The position numbers were made by a program, and so were the translations under genes. The notes beneath the pieces are model-generated. The model did no database searches. It was not told the DNA's origin and worked only from the letters and a program-made list of their open reading frames with translations. Shown one piece after another: positions 46,915-55,181 of a DNA stretch of 64,000 nucleotides. Source of the DNA: JASJBU01 sp963790775 (GTDB taxonomy: Bacteria; Pseudomonadota; Gammaproteobacteria; Chromatiales; Chromatiaceae); contig CAWBPR010000005.1 in NCBI GenBank assembly GCA_963790775.1, positions 682,001 to 746,000 on the forward strand, in the 5' to 3' direction. Positions within the stretch are counted from its first letter, which is position 1; each line of letters starts with the position of its first letter.

Positions 46915-49458
46915 TTGGGATTGAAAGGATTTAACTTGCCGCTGCCGGGAATTGATTCCTACAGTGGGCGCTATGCCTATTTTGCCGTGGCGGTCTGCGT
47001 CACCCTGATGGCTGCCGCCTACGTGGGTTGGGATTATGTCAATCGCACCAGTCGGGCGCAGATTGCCCAGATTGAGGCCAGATCCATGACTGTGGGGGTG
47101 CTTGCGGACAGCCTGACACACCTCAATCTGCTGGAAAACAGTCTGCAACGCATCATTATCGAACCGGCTGAACAGGATGTCGGCCTGGTTAAAGTACAGC
47201 TCAGACGCTTGGGCTTCACCCTGCAGTCACTGGAGCGGGTCCTGGCTGGCAACGGCCCCGCTAAGGAAATTGCCAGAGAGCTGCAGAAAGATGCAGCACA
47301 ACTGCATGAGGCGTCCCTGGATTTAATTGCAATTCGCACCGATGTGGTGCGCTGGTTTCCTGCCCTGCGTCTGATGCGGGAGGAGATGTTTCCTCACCAT
47401 ATACAGTTGCTTAGCCTGCTGGAGGAGTTGTTGATCGAAAGTGGAGAAGAGTTCTCGCCCCATGACCAGCTGCTGACATTCAAGACCACAATGGCGCTGC
47501 GTAACGCCTGGGTCAGCATGATCTCTGAAATGCGGCTCTATGTTGCGAACCGTTTTGGGATCTTCGCCAGTGAATTTCGCGAGGGAATGGAGTCTCGTCT
47601 GACTAATGTCACCTACTACGGTGAGGAGATACCGAACCACCTGGAAACCCTGCGGCGACTGTCCAGCGCTGGCAGACTGGGCTTTGTCAGTGAATCCTCG
47701 TTAGATGAAATAGAGCATCACTACCAGGCCTGGATGCGCGCCTTCAATCAGCTTTCGAGAATCATCGATAATCCCAGCTGGAGGATGGACCTGTTGTTGA
47801 TGGGTGAGGCGGTGAAACCGATTCTGGATCGCATGAGGCAGCGCCTCTCATCACTGGATATCGATCTGAACACCCAGTCAGCCCGGGATATCACTCAATT
47901 GACTGACATCGCGAGGCAGCTGTCAAACTCGATACTCGCCATTTCAGTAGCGGTTATCCTGTTGATTGTTATTGCTTATCTTTTTCTGTTTCGTAACCTG
48001 CTGCGACCCATTGCGGCGACTGCTTTGGCCCTCAAGCAGGAGGCCCAGGGCATGCGGGATATTCTGCCGCCGCCCGCTAAACTGAAAGAGACCCGGGATC
48101 TGGTCGACGCCTTCACTGATATGCGCAGACAGGTACACAGCCGTCAGCGCCGACTCGATCACATGGCCTACCATGATGCATTGACCCAGCTGCCCAACCG
48201 TGTGCTGTTTCGTGACCGTCTGCAGCACGCCCTGGATGTGGCCAATCGGGGGGATTACCTGGTGGGGCTGTTGTTTCTGGATCTGGACCGCTTCAAGCAG
48301 ATCAATGACAGTCTGGGACACCTGGTCGGGGATGAGTTGCTCAAGATAGTAGCGGAGAGGTTGCAGTCCCTGGTCCGGGCATCGGACACGGTGGCCCGTT
48401 TGAGTGGCGATGAGTTTGCGATTCTGGTTGAGCGTTTGGAAGCGCGCAACGATATTGTGCCGCTGGCTGAAAAGGCCTTGGCCATTCTGGACAGCCCCAT
48501 CCAGGTAGTGGAGCACAAACTCTACATCTCGGCATCCATCGGTATTGCCCTGGCGCCGGTGGACGATATCTCAGCTGAGTACCTGATCCGGGATGCGGAT
48601 ACTGCGATGTACGAGGCAAAGCGTCAGGGCGGGGCCAGCTACCGCTTCTTTACCGGGGAGATGACGCATCAGGCCACCGCAAGCCTGTATCTTGAAACTG
48701 CCCTCAGGCTAGGTGTGCAGCAGAATCAGATTTTCTATCATTTCCAGCCTGTTATCAGCCAAAACAATGCGCATATTGAATTCTATGAGGCGCTGCTGCG
48801 CTGGCAGCACCCGGAACAGGGATTGCTGCTACCGGAGTCTTTCCTCGATGTCCTGGAAACAACAGGCCTGGATACCTCGATCATGGATGAGATGCTTGAC
48901 CAGGCGGCGGCGCATCAGGCAAAGATCAGTGATAAATTAGCGAGACCCATTGCTGTATCCATTAACCTGTCGGTACGGCTTTTGAGTGATCCGGATTTCT
49001 GCCGAGGCGTACTGGATCGTCTTGCAATGGGGCAGTTTCCGGAAGGCGGGCTGGTGCTTGAGCTAACCGAAGATATTCTGACCCAGGAACTGGCGCAGGC
49101 TGAGGTCTTTCTGTTGCAAGTCAGAGCGATGGGAGGAAGGATCGCTCTGGATGATTTTGGCACCGGTCAGGCCTCACTCAGTCATTTGCGGCAATTTCCC
49201 TTTGATCTGCTCAAAATAGACCGCGAATTCATCCATAGTGTGGATACCGATCCCATGAATGCCAATCTGGTGGAGGCGGTTATTAAACTGGCCCATGCCT
49301 TTAATATGTCAGTCATCGCTGAAGGTGTTGAAACCCGCGCACAATACCACTTCGTGAAGGCGCTGGGTTGTGATTATGTGCAGGGGTACCTGACTGGCGC
49401 GCCTGCTGAATCCGCCACAATAATCGACCAGTTGGAAGGGCAGACTGAACTTTGTTAG
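46915..49458 (+). CDS. Membrane-bound GGDEF-EAL cyclic-di-GMP protein
   Basis: About 847 residues if TTG 46915 is the start (AGGAG 10 bp upstream); the frame is open a little further up. Two membrane segments (about residues 18-38 and 338-360) enclose a periplasmic, mostly helical sensor region. A HAMP-like stretch leads to the GGDEF domain, with the I-site RASD five residues before SGDEF (Ser replaces the first Gly, still common in active enzymes). The EAL domain has all key residues: EALLRW, NLSVRLL, ELTEDIL, DDFGTGQASL, KIDREFI, AEGVET and QGYLTGAP. It probably turns over c-di-GMP in response to the adjacent binding protein. Confidence 0.9.
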   Translation: MGLKGFNLPLPGIDSYSGRYAYFAVAVCVTLMAAAYVGWDYVNRTSRAQIAQIEARSMTVGVLADSLTHLNLLENSLQRIIIEPAEQDVGLVKVQLRRLGFTLQSLERVLAGNGPAKEIARELQKDAAQLHEASLDLIAIRTDVVRWFPALRLMREEMFPHHIQLLSLLEELLIESGEEFSPHDQLLTFKTTMALRNAWVSMISEMRLYVANRFGIFASEFREGMESRLTNVTYYGEEIPNHLETLRRLSSAGRLGFVSESSLDEIEHHYQAWMRAFNQLSRIIDNPSWRMDLLLMGEAVKPILDRMRQRLSSLDIDLNTQSARDITQLTDIARQLSNSILAISVAVILLIVIAYLFLFRNLLRPIAATALALKQEAQGMRDILPPPAKLKETRDLVDAFTDMRRQVHSRQRRLDHMAYHDALTQLPNRVLFRDRLQHALDVANRGDYLVGLLFLDLDRFKQINDSLGHLVGDELLKIVAERLQSLVRASDTVARLSGDEFAILVERLEARNDIVPLAEKALAILDSPIQVVEHKLYISASIGIALAPVDDISAEYLIRDADTAMYEAKRQGGASYRFFTGEMTHQATASLYLETALRLGVQQNQIFYHFQPVISQNNAHIEFYEALLRWQHPEQGLLLPESFLDVLETTGLDTSIMDEMLDQAAAHQAKISDKLARPIAVSINLSVRLLSDPDFCRGVLDRLAMGQFPEGGLVLELTEDILTQELAQAEVFLLQVRAMGGRIALDDFGTGQASLSHLRQFPFDLLKIDREFIHSVDTDPMNANLVEAVIKLAHAFNMSVIAEGVETRAQYHFVKALGCDYVQGYLTGAPAESATIIDQLEGQTELC

Positions 49459-49621
49459 CGCTTTGTGGCAGTCCTGGCGCTGTGTTGAACATAGTGCTTT
49501 ACAGTTCAGACAGTTCCCGTTTTACGGGACGCCTCACCATGCCCCCCAAAGACTCAGCCCTTGACCTGGGTTTGAACAGGGTAAAGGGCTGGAACATGAG
49601 GCAGGACAGGATGCCAGGAAC

Positions 49622-49650
49622 TTGACAGCAGGGTTAAAGTGCCTTAGATT
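49622..49650 (+). promoter_or_regulatory. Promoter of tRNA-Glu
   Basis: TTGACA (49622-49627), 17-bp spacer, TAGATT (49645-49650), followed by a GC-rich discriminator typical of stringently controlled stable RNA. 46 bp lie before the tRNA. Confidence 0.7.
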
Positions 49651-49696
49651 GCGCGCTCTCCTGAATAAGGGCATCTGATGTCTCGATTCAGGACCT

Positions 49697-49772
49697 GTCC
49701 CCATCGTCTAGAGGCCTAGGACACTGGCCTTTCACGCCGGTAACAGGGGTTCGACTCCCCTTGGGGACGCCA
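49697..49772 (+). tRNA. tRNA-Glu (anticodon TTC)
   Basis: 76 nt with encoded CCA, acceptor GTCCCCA/TGGGGAC and anticodon TTC at 49731-49733. Its last 22 bases are repeated exactly at 58887-58908, marking it as the integration site of the downstream island. Confidence 0.96.
49751..49772 (+). other. Island attachment site attL (3' end of tRNA-Glu)
   Basis: 22 bp starting TCGACTCCCCTTGGGG and ending in CCA, identical to attR at 58887-58908. The base before the match differs (T here, G there), which sets the limit of identity. Confidence 0.85.
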
Positions 49773-50192
49773 GATAAATCAAAGGCTTACGATAATATCA
49801 TAGGTCTTTTTTTATGTCTTTACGGAAATTGTACGGAAAATCGCCAACTGTATCTTTGTGTAAATTAAAGACGCGTCAGGACCGCTTTTAAAGTCATAGG
49901 TCCAAAGCTCCTGATTTGGTCTAATCGCTATTCATTGGGACATGGTTGATTGAAGATAAAGTCGTTTTATTTTTCATGGGCTTATTAATTCAATGGTAGG
50001 GATTATCCTACAGACGATATGTCTTAAATAATCTAATCTATCTCAAGGATTTAACTGTGATTTGTTGTGCATTTTTTTGCACATCACCGTTATGGAAATT
50101 GGTTGATGTGAACAAAAAGGAAAAGTAGGGCTCAGTTAGAAGCTGAAAATCAATTTTATCGAGGACGTGGTTTAGAAAGAAATATCACAAAG
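49773..50192. other. AT-rich start of the island, no gene seen
   Basis: 420 bp directly behind attL, where integrase genes of tRNA-borne islands usually sit. It is clearly more AT-rich than the core and contains direct repeats such as ACGGAAATTGTACGGAA. No integrase or other reading frame of credible length is present. Confidence 0.6.
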
Positions 50193-50570
50193 GTGATTAA
50201 CGCATTAATAATGTGGCTCGCCTTGGTAGTAATAGCTTATTTTTGTACAGATGCCATTCATGCACTAGCAGGGAAAGCAACAGATGCAGATATAAATGTA
50301 AATGCCAATATAAAGGCTGAAGGTTCACTGTCGATAAACAATGGAAAGCAAGTAAAGCAAAGTAATGATTGGATTGAATTAGCTCCAGGTGTACTTGGTC
50401 TACTTTTTGGTGTGTTCGGAATTATTTATGGGAGAGCACATAATCATCTAAGGAAAGATACTGTTGAGAGGTTACAGGATAGGATCAGGCAATTTGAGGA
50501 AATGGAAGATCCAAGCAGGAGTACTAGCAAGTTAACTAAACGTGGAGAAACGAGGCCTGAAGATCAATGA
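50193..50570 (+). CDS. Unknown two-helix membrane protein
   Basis: 125 residues, GTG start. Two membrane helices (about residues 4-26 and 66-86) are separated by a short polar loop rich in Asn and Asp (ADINVNANIKAEGSLSINNG). A charged, coiled-coil-like C-terminus follows (LRKDTVERLQDRIRQFEEME). No family is recognised. It overlaps the next gene by 4 bp (ATGA), so the two form an operon. Base composition is AT-rich, consistent with transfer. Role unknown; membrane-anchored small pairs in islands are sometimes defence or immunity modules, but nothing here proves it. Confidence 0.6.
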   Translation: MINALIMWLALVVIAYFCTDAIHALAGKATDADINVNANIKAEGSLSINNGKQVKQSNDWIELAPGVLGLLFGVFGIIYGRAHNHLRKDTVERLQDRIRQFEEMEDPSRSTSKLTKRGETRPEDQ

Positions 50571-51148
50571 GTATTGAATTAATCAAAATCATTATAACTG
50601 CGTTATTAGCGTTTGGTCTGTGGTGGTTGTATTTCATTGAGTACAGAAAATTGCTAATTGATAAAACTCGTCAAAAGTTGTTCCAACTTAGAGATGAGCT
50701 TTACGATAAAGCAAGTAGTGGACTTATCAAATTTGATTCAACTGCATATGGGATAACTCGAACTACATTGAACGGGATGATCCAGTTTGCCCATGAGTTA
50801 AGTCTTACTCGTTTGATGGTGATATTTTTAATGCGTAAAATACACGGATCAGACAAGCTAGTTGAAAGGTATGCAAAACATTGGGTAAAAGCATATTCTG
50901 ATTTATCTAACCAAGCTTCTCGAAAAGCTATATTAGAGATTCACAGGAAAATGCACGCTATATTCATCGGGCATATTATAAATCATTCATTATTTCTAAG
51001 TATTGTTTTAAGAAGTTTTGTGCAACTGGCTCTGGTTCTAGGGAAGTTAAAGAGCATAAAGAATGATGTATATCTAGGTGATAAAGCAAGAGTGCATTGG
51101 ACTGTAGTTGATGCAGAAGCAAACCAACTAGGACATCTTAGATGCTGA
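50567..51148 (+). CDS. Unknown membrane-associated protein
   Basis: 193 residues, ATG within the stop of the gene before it. One strong N-terminal membrane helix (about residues 5-27), a long basic/amphipathic region (KLLIDKTRQKLFQLRDELYD) and a hydrophobic stretch at about 131-158. No motif is recognised. It ends shortly before a strong terminator (51191). AT-rich like its partner. Confidence 0.6.
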   Translation: MSIELIKIIITALLAFGLWWLYFIEYRKLLIDKTRQKLFQLRDELYDKASSGLIKFDSTAYGITRTTLNGMIQFAHELSLTRLMVIFLMRKIHGSDKLVERYAKHWVKAYSDLSNQASRKAILEIHRKMHAIFIGHIINHSLFLSIVLRSFVQLALVLGKLKSIKNDVYLGDKARVHWTVVDAEANQLGHLRC

Positions 51149-51190
51149 TTATTTGTGTATAGATTAATATCTCAGACCTGAACTAAAATA

Positions 51191-51225
51191 AAAAACCCCA
51201 GCCGGGTAACTGGCTGGGGTTTTTG
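51191..51225 (+). terminator. Terminator after the two membrane-protein genes
   Basis: AAACCCCAGCC and GGCTGGGGTTT form a long GC-rich stem around GGGTAACT, followed by a T-run. Confidence 0.9.
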
Positions 51226-51632
51226 TTTGGAATCATCTGTACTGATGCTAGGATCTGGCGAATCTTCGCAGCACCTCAGCAGATTTTAGCCCATGGAATC
51301 AGCCTGATTGTGACGATGTGTTAACTTTGGAATCATCGCGCTTCTCATAGTGAGCTTTGATGATGTATTCAAGCATTCTTCTGCATATCCCCCACTTCCT
51401 GCACAACTCATTATGGTTCCTTCCGCTGAAGTCGTTCATAATTTCTATATTTCGCTTCACCCTATCAACAGAATGAACATACTCATGTCTGCCACCCCGG
51501 GACTGGCGGACGTTGTGCTCAACGGCTGCAGCTATTTCAAACGCAACATCACAAGGGACGTCACGGCGTATCGCTTCCTGATAGGTCTCTTCCCGAATGT
51601 ACGTAAGCGTCTGGGCAACTACCGGATTGACC

Positions 51633-53267
51633 CTAACCTTGCAGGTCTTCCATTTTTAAATTCTGCGGCAGTAGGGCCAGAAGAGCCTGCTCCGATTTAG
51701 CCGCTGGCAGTTTTTCAAACAAATAATTCAGGTAGGCCCAGGGCTCCAGATCATTCGCCTTAGCTGTCTCCACCAGGGTGTACATCGTGGCGCTGGCATT
51801 TGCACCCCGTGGACTACCTGAGAATAAGAAATTTTTACGTCCGATAACGAAAGGCCGGATGGCATTCTCCGCCTTGTTGTTGTCTATCTCGATGTGACCG
51901 TCTTCAAGATAGATGATCAACTTCGGCCAGAGCCGCAGGGTATAGGAGATCGCTTCACCGAGCGTGCTCTTGGGCAACACCTGTACCACTTTCTGATCGA
52001 GCCACTCCTTGATTTTTTCCAGGATGGGCTCGGCCTGCTTGTGGCGAATGGCTTTTCGCTGCTCCGGGGTTTTCTCTTGGGTGGCACGCTCTACCTGGTA
52101 CAGCTTGCGGATCAATGCCACCATCTGGTGAGCAGCCGCAGTATTTTTGCGGCCATGGGTCGCCTCCACAAACTTTCTGCGCACATGCGCCCAGCAGGCC
52201 GCATGCCCCAGGATACCAGGCATTTGAGATAGGCCGTTGTAGCCGCTGTAGCCATCGGTTATCAGGTACATTATCCCATCTGGGGAATCATCATCTGTTG
52301 GGTAAAGAAAACCCTCAGGCACCGCCCCACTGCGCGTGTCGGCATATTGATACCAGATCACCGGCATGCCCGGCGGACCACCCCCATAGACCCACATGGT
52401 CGACAGTTGGGTATTCTCCCGACCCGGTTCATTCAAGACCTGTAATCGGGTTTCATCGATGTGAATCACCCTGCCCTGGTAGAGCAGTCGTTTCATAACC
52501 GCCATCAGCGGTGTTAACCGCTCATGGAGTTGAATCACCCAGCTACTCATGGTCTGTCGGCTCAGCTCGATGCCTTCCCTCTCGCAGATCGCCTCTTGGC
52601 GATAGAAAGGCAGGCCATCCACGAACTTGCGGGTCACCACATCGGCAATCACCGAGCTGTGGGCGATGGACTTGGGGATGATCTGATCCGGGCGGGGCGC
52701 GATTCTGACACCTTGTTCGGCGCCGGCAACCTCGTCATGCTTTGGGACATACTTGGCGCGCTTGTACGCAATGACATAATGTTGCCGGGGAATGACCGCC
52801 AGTTGCTCAGAGGTGTCATAGCCGATGAAGGTCCAGTCGTCCCCCATCGCATCCCTTTCTTCATCTGAGAGATCGATGATTTTTTCTACCCGATTGAAAT
52901 GCGCGGGCAGTGGACGACGAACGGGTTTTTTGCGTTCACTGTCCACTTTCTCTTGCACCTTTGATTCAGCATCATCCTGGTCTGAGGATAGATCCAACTC
53001 AGCCAGCAGTTGCTCCAGTTCAGCCTCATCAAACAGAGTGATTTGATCTTTGTTCGGGCGATCCGCGCTGGCGCCAAACTGGCGCTTACGCAGCAGGATA
53101 ATATAATCGAGCAGCTGTTCGATGCGCTGCGCCTTCTCGTCTAAGGCACGATCTTTTTCCGTGATAGCCTGCTCTTTTTCTTTAACCGCGTCCCGTAATT
53201 GAACTACCTCAGCCTTGAGTTGATCGGGGTCATTAGGAAGGGGAAAAGCCGTTGAATCCATGCGCAA
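51633..53267 (-). CDS. tnpC: IS66 transposase TnpC (DDE)
   Basis: 544 residues. An N-terminal leucine-rich helix (LKAEVVQLRDAVKEKEQAIT) and the IS66-type zinc-binding-like and helix-turn-helix region precede the DDE core (HIDETRLQVLNEP, YLITDGYSGYNGLSQMPGIL, CWAHVRRKFVEA, NNKAENAIRPFVIGRKNFLF). The C-terminal IS66 tail LEPWAYLNYLFEKLPAAK is complete. Confidence 0.95.
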   Translation of the reverse strand: MRMDSTAFPLPNDPDQLKAEVVQLRDAVKEKEQAITEKDRALDEKAQRIEQLLDYIILLRKRQFGASADRPNKDQITLFDEAELEQLLAELDLSSDQDDAESKVQEKVDSERKKPVRRPLPAHFNRVEKIIDLSDEERDAMGDDWTFIGYDTSEQLAVIPRQHYVIAYKRAKYVPKHDEVAGAEQGVRIAPRPDQIIPKSIAHSSVIADVVTRKFVDGLPFYRQEAICEREGIELSRQTMSSWVIQLHERLTPLMAVMKRLLYQGRVIHIDETRLQVLNEPGRENTQLSTMWVYGGGPPGMPVIWYQYADTRSGAVPEGFLYPTDDDSPDGIMYLITDGYSGYNGLSQMPGILGHAACWAHVRRKFVEATHGRKNTAAAHQMVALIRKLYQVERATQEKTPEQRKAIRHKQAEPILEKIKEWLDQKVVQVLPKSTLGEAISYTLRLWPKLIIYLEDGHIEIDNNKAENAIRPFVIGRKNFLFSGSPRGANASATMYTLVETAKANDLEPWAYLNYLFEKLPAAKSEQALLALLPQNLKMEDLQG

Positions 53268-53309
53268 AATTATACCAAACAGGCACTAACAGAGCAGCAT
53301 AATAAGGCC

Positions 53310-53663
53310 TTAAAAATAAGAATATTTTGCGGCTTTATGGGCCTCAACCCGGGTGATATCCAGTCCTTCGAGTAACCAGCTCAGTTCACGTGTCGATATC
53401 TCGATGGCGACTTTCTCACCCGCACCTGGCCACCAGAATCGCTGCTTCTCCAATCGCCGGTAGAAGAGCCAGAATCCATTGTTGTGCCAGTAGAGAATCT
53501 TGATTTTATCCCGCATTCGATTGCAGAAAACAAACAGATGGCTGGAGAAAGGATCAGCTTCCAGAACATCCTCAACCAACACCATGAGTCCATTGATGGC
53601 TTTACGCATATCCGTGGCGCCGGTTGCCAGATAGACCTTGGTGTTTGCACCAAAGGCAATCAT
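53310..53663 (-). CDS. tnpB: IS66 accessory protein TnpB
   Basis: 117 residues with the family signature: VYLATGATDMRKAINGLMVL, LFVFCNRMRDKIKILYWHNN and WLLEGLDITRVEAHK. TnpB is required with TnpA for IS66 transposition. It overlaps tnpA by 4 bp and precedes tnpC. Confidence 0.94.
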   Translation of the reverse strand: MIAFGANTKVYLATGATDMRKAINGLMVLVEDVLEADPFSSHLFVFCNRMRDKIKILYWHNNGFWLFYRRLEKQRFWWPGAGEKVAIEISTRELSWLLEGLDITRVEAHKAAKYSYF

Positions 53664-53986
53664 GATGCCTGGAGAACTTGAATGACTTGCCTCAGGGTGT
53701 TTGGATCGAAACCGGCAGAGATTTCGAGACGCAGATGTTCGTTGATCCGTAGCATCAGGCTGGAAGCGCTGGGCTCAACCAGGTTGACCGGTAAAAAGGC
53801 AACCGGTGGCGTGTCCTTCGATGTTTCCTCCATCATGAATATCCGACGCCAACGCTGGAAAGAGGCCAGCCCCAGGTGATGCCTTGCACAATAGTCTTTC
53901 TGAGAGAGCCCGCTCTGCTGCCAATCCGTGATCCGCTCAAGCCAGCGCTGGCGGTTGATCTCCCTCTTCGTTAAGCTCGATTTCAT
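53660..53986 (-). CDS. tnpA: IS66 accessory protein TnpA
   Basis: 108 residues from ATG 53986 (MKSSLTKREINRQRWLERIT). The open frame continues upstream through the inverted repeat into the interrupted Mor-like gene, so the longer start is an artefact of insertion. The WQQSGLSQKDYCARHHLGLA region is a helix-turn-helix typical of IS66 TnpA. Confidence 0.9.
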   Translation of the reverse strand: MKSSLTKREINRQRWLERITDWQQSGLSQKDYCARHHLGLASFQRWRRIFMMEETSKDTPPVAFLPVNLVEPSASSLMLRINEHLRLEISAGFDPNTLRQVIQVLQAS

Positions 53987-54150
53987 GATAATGCCCCTGT
54001 AGCTCTTGTAGTGTGGAGACATCATGGAGGTTCGGTAAAAGCGGGGAAAGATGTAGTTCTCTAGACGCTTACGAATGTACTCGATAAAGGGTTGCATACA
54101 TATCAATACCTTTCAATTAAGAATAGAGCGGTCAACTGGGGTTTCTAGGT

Positions 54151-55176
54151 TCAAGATTGTTTTCGTGACCATGCCTGGCTGAGCGCTGTCAGTGTATGTG
54201 CTTGCAGCTTTAACCTGCCACGTTTGCCTTCCCAGTTTGCCACGGTCTGGGGGCTTATCCCGAGCAGGTCCGCGAACTGTGAGCGCGTCATCTTGTACTG
54301 TTTGCGCAGCTTTGCAACCGCCGCACCGGTTGGCGTGAAGACCTTCTTCTTGGTAGGCACTGTAGCATTCGTTGGTCTGGGTTTTGTGCTGTTTGGCGCT
54401 GCCTTCCGCATGGCTGGTGTTTTGTTGTTTGAACGGCCCTTACTCTTCTGTGCGGGGGCTTCCTCAAGTTCGATCCCGAATAGGCTCGAGAGATCCGAGT
54501 TTTCGAGCCGACGCCGTTTGCTCGCACCACTGGTCGCCGTCTGCATGTCCAGTTCCGCTGAAATGAGTTCTTCATGATCGACCTTGCGTAGCAGGAAGAG
54601 CAGTTCCGGCTTTTCGTCCAGTCGGGCTCCAACACCATACAACACGGCAGCCACATGCTTGCACATGTCGGCCCAGTCGGGGCAGTCGCAGTGCAGCTTG
54701 ATCTCCCTGGGTTGGGGAAACAGTCCCTTATCGGGATCGGTCACGACCTCCATCACCTGGTTGGAGAGGCGTCCCTGCAACAGTTCCAGCAGAGAGCCGA
54801 TCTGCCCGGCGCATTGATCGCGTACCTTTTTCCAACGAGATGACGCCAGGGGAGCGATGTCGATCCTGACATGGTATAGCTCAGAACCGGAGACGATGGC
54901 CTCGACTTTCCCTTGCTTGATTGCCAGATGACAGACCGAACCGTTGCGGACATAGGTGCGGCCGCGCGGCAGGCGATTGGCGAAGTCGCTGAATCGCTCC
55001 AGGTGTCTGCACCAGGCCTTGCCCCAGAAGGTCTGAGCGATCTTGCGGCCCTTGATCCCGATGGGTTCGATTGCTGTGCCCTGCTTGCGCAGCTTATCCA
55101 TTTCCCGGGCCGCCTTGGCGCGCCGCTTCGCGACCGAGACATAGGGCCGCCATTCACCATAAGACACCGTTTTCAA
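54151..55176 (-). CDS. SWIM zinc-finger protein fused to an XRE helix-turn-helix
   Basis: 341 residues. The SWIM motif CDCPDWADMCKHVAAVLY has its ligands at about Cys163, Cys165, Cys172 and His174. A low-complexity basic linker (about 230-280) leads to a C-terminal XRE-type helix-turn-helix (LRKQYKMTRSQFADLLGISP, about residues 290-330). SWIM proteins paired with SNF2 helicases are common in bacteria; the extra DNA-binding domain is less usual. It lies 5 bp after the SNF2 gene, in one operon. Role likely in DNA or chromatin-like remodelling, not proven. Confidence 0.85.
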   Translation of the reverse strand: MKTVSYGEWRPYVSVAKRRAKAAREMDKLRKQGTAIEPIGIKGRKIAQTFWGKAWCRHLERFSDFANRLPRGRTYVRNGSVCHLAIKQGKVEAIVSGSELYHVRIDIAPLASSRWKKVRDQCAGQIGSLLELLQGRLSNQVMEVVTDPDKGLFPQPREIKLHCDCPDWADMCKHVAAVLYGVGARLDEKPELLFLLRKVDHEELISAELDMQTATSGASKRRRLENSDLSSLFGIELEEAPAQKSKGRSNNKTPAMRKAAPNSTKPRPTNATVPTKKKVFTPTGAAVAKLRKQYKMTRSQFADLLGISPQTVANWEGKRGRLKLQAHTLTALSQAWSRKQS

Positions 55177-55181
55177 TCTCC

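Larger units (their letters stand above)
51603..54072 (-). mobile_element. Complete IS66-family insertion sequence
   Basis: 2470 bp with terminal inverted repeats: GTAAGCGTCTGGGCAACTAC at the left end and GTAAGCGTCTAGAGAACTAC (as reverse complement) at the right. It is flanked by identical 8-bp repeats GAATGTAC at 51595-51602 and 54073-54080. GTAAGCG ends and an 8-bp duplication are IS66 hallmarks. It holds tnpA, tnpB and tnpC, all intact, so the element may still be mobile. Confidence 0.95.
51299..54097 (-). pseudogene. Mor-family transcription activator gene split by IS66
   Basis: The 5' piece is 54073-54097 (MQPFIEYI...) and the 3' piece is 51299-51602. Joined after removing IS66 and one copy of the target duplication they give 321 bp, exactly in frame, 106 residues: MQPFIEYIREETYQEAIRRD, then GGRHEYVHSVDRVKRN, MNDFSGRNHNELCRKWGI and a C-terminal helix. 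The GGxxxYV and NDFxGRNxxEL segments match the Mor/C activators of Mu-like phages and related mobile-element regulators. The element inserted after codon 8, so the gene is inactivated. The island therefore once carried phage-type regulation. Confidence 0.75.

Noticed and set aside
51350..51700. 116-codon plus-strand ORF across the IS66 left end
   Set aside because: It spans the insertion boundary and is the antisense shadow of the Mor-like gene and the end of tnpC.
53987..54106. Longer TnpA start
   Set aside because: The extension runs through the IS66 inverted repeat into the interrupted host gene.
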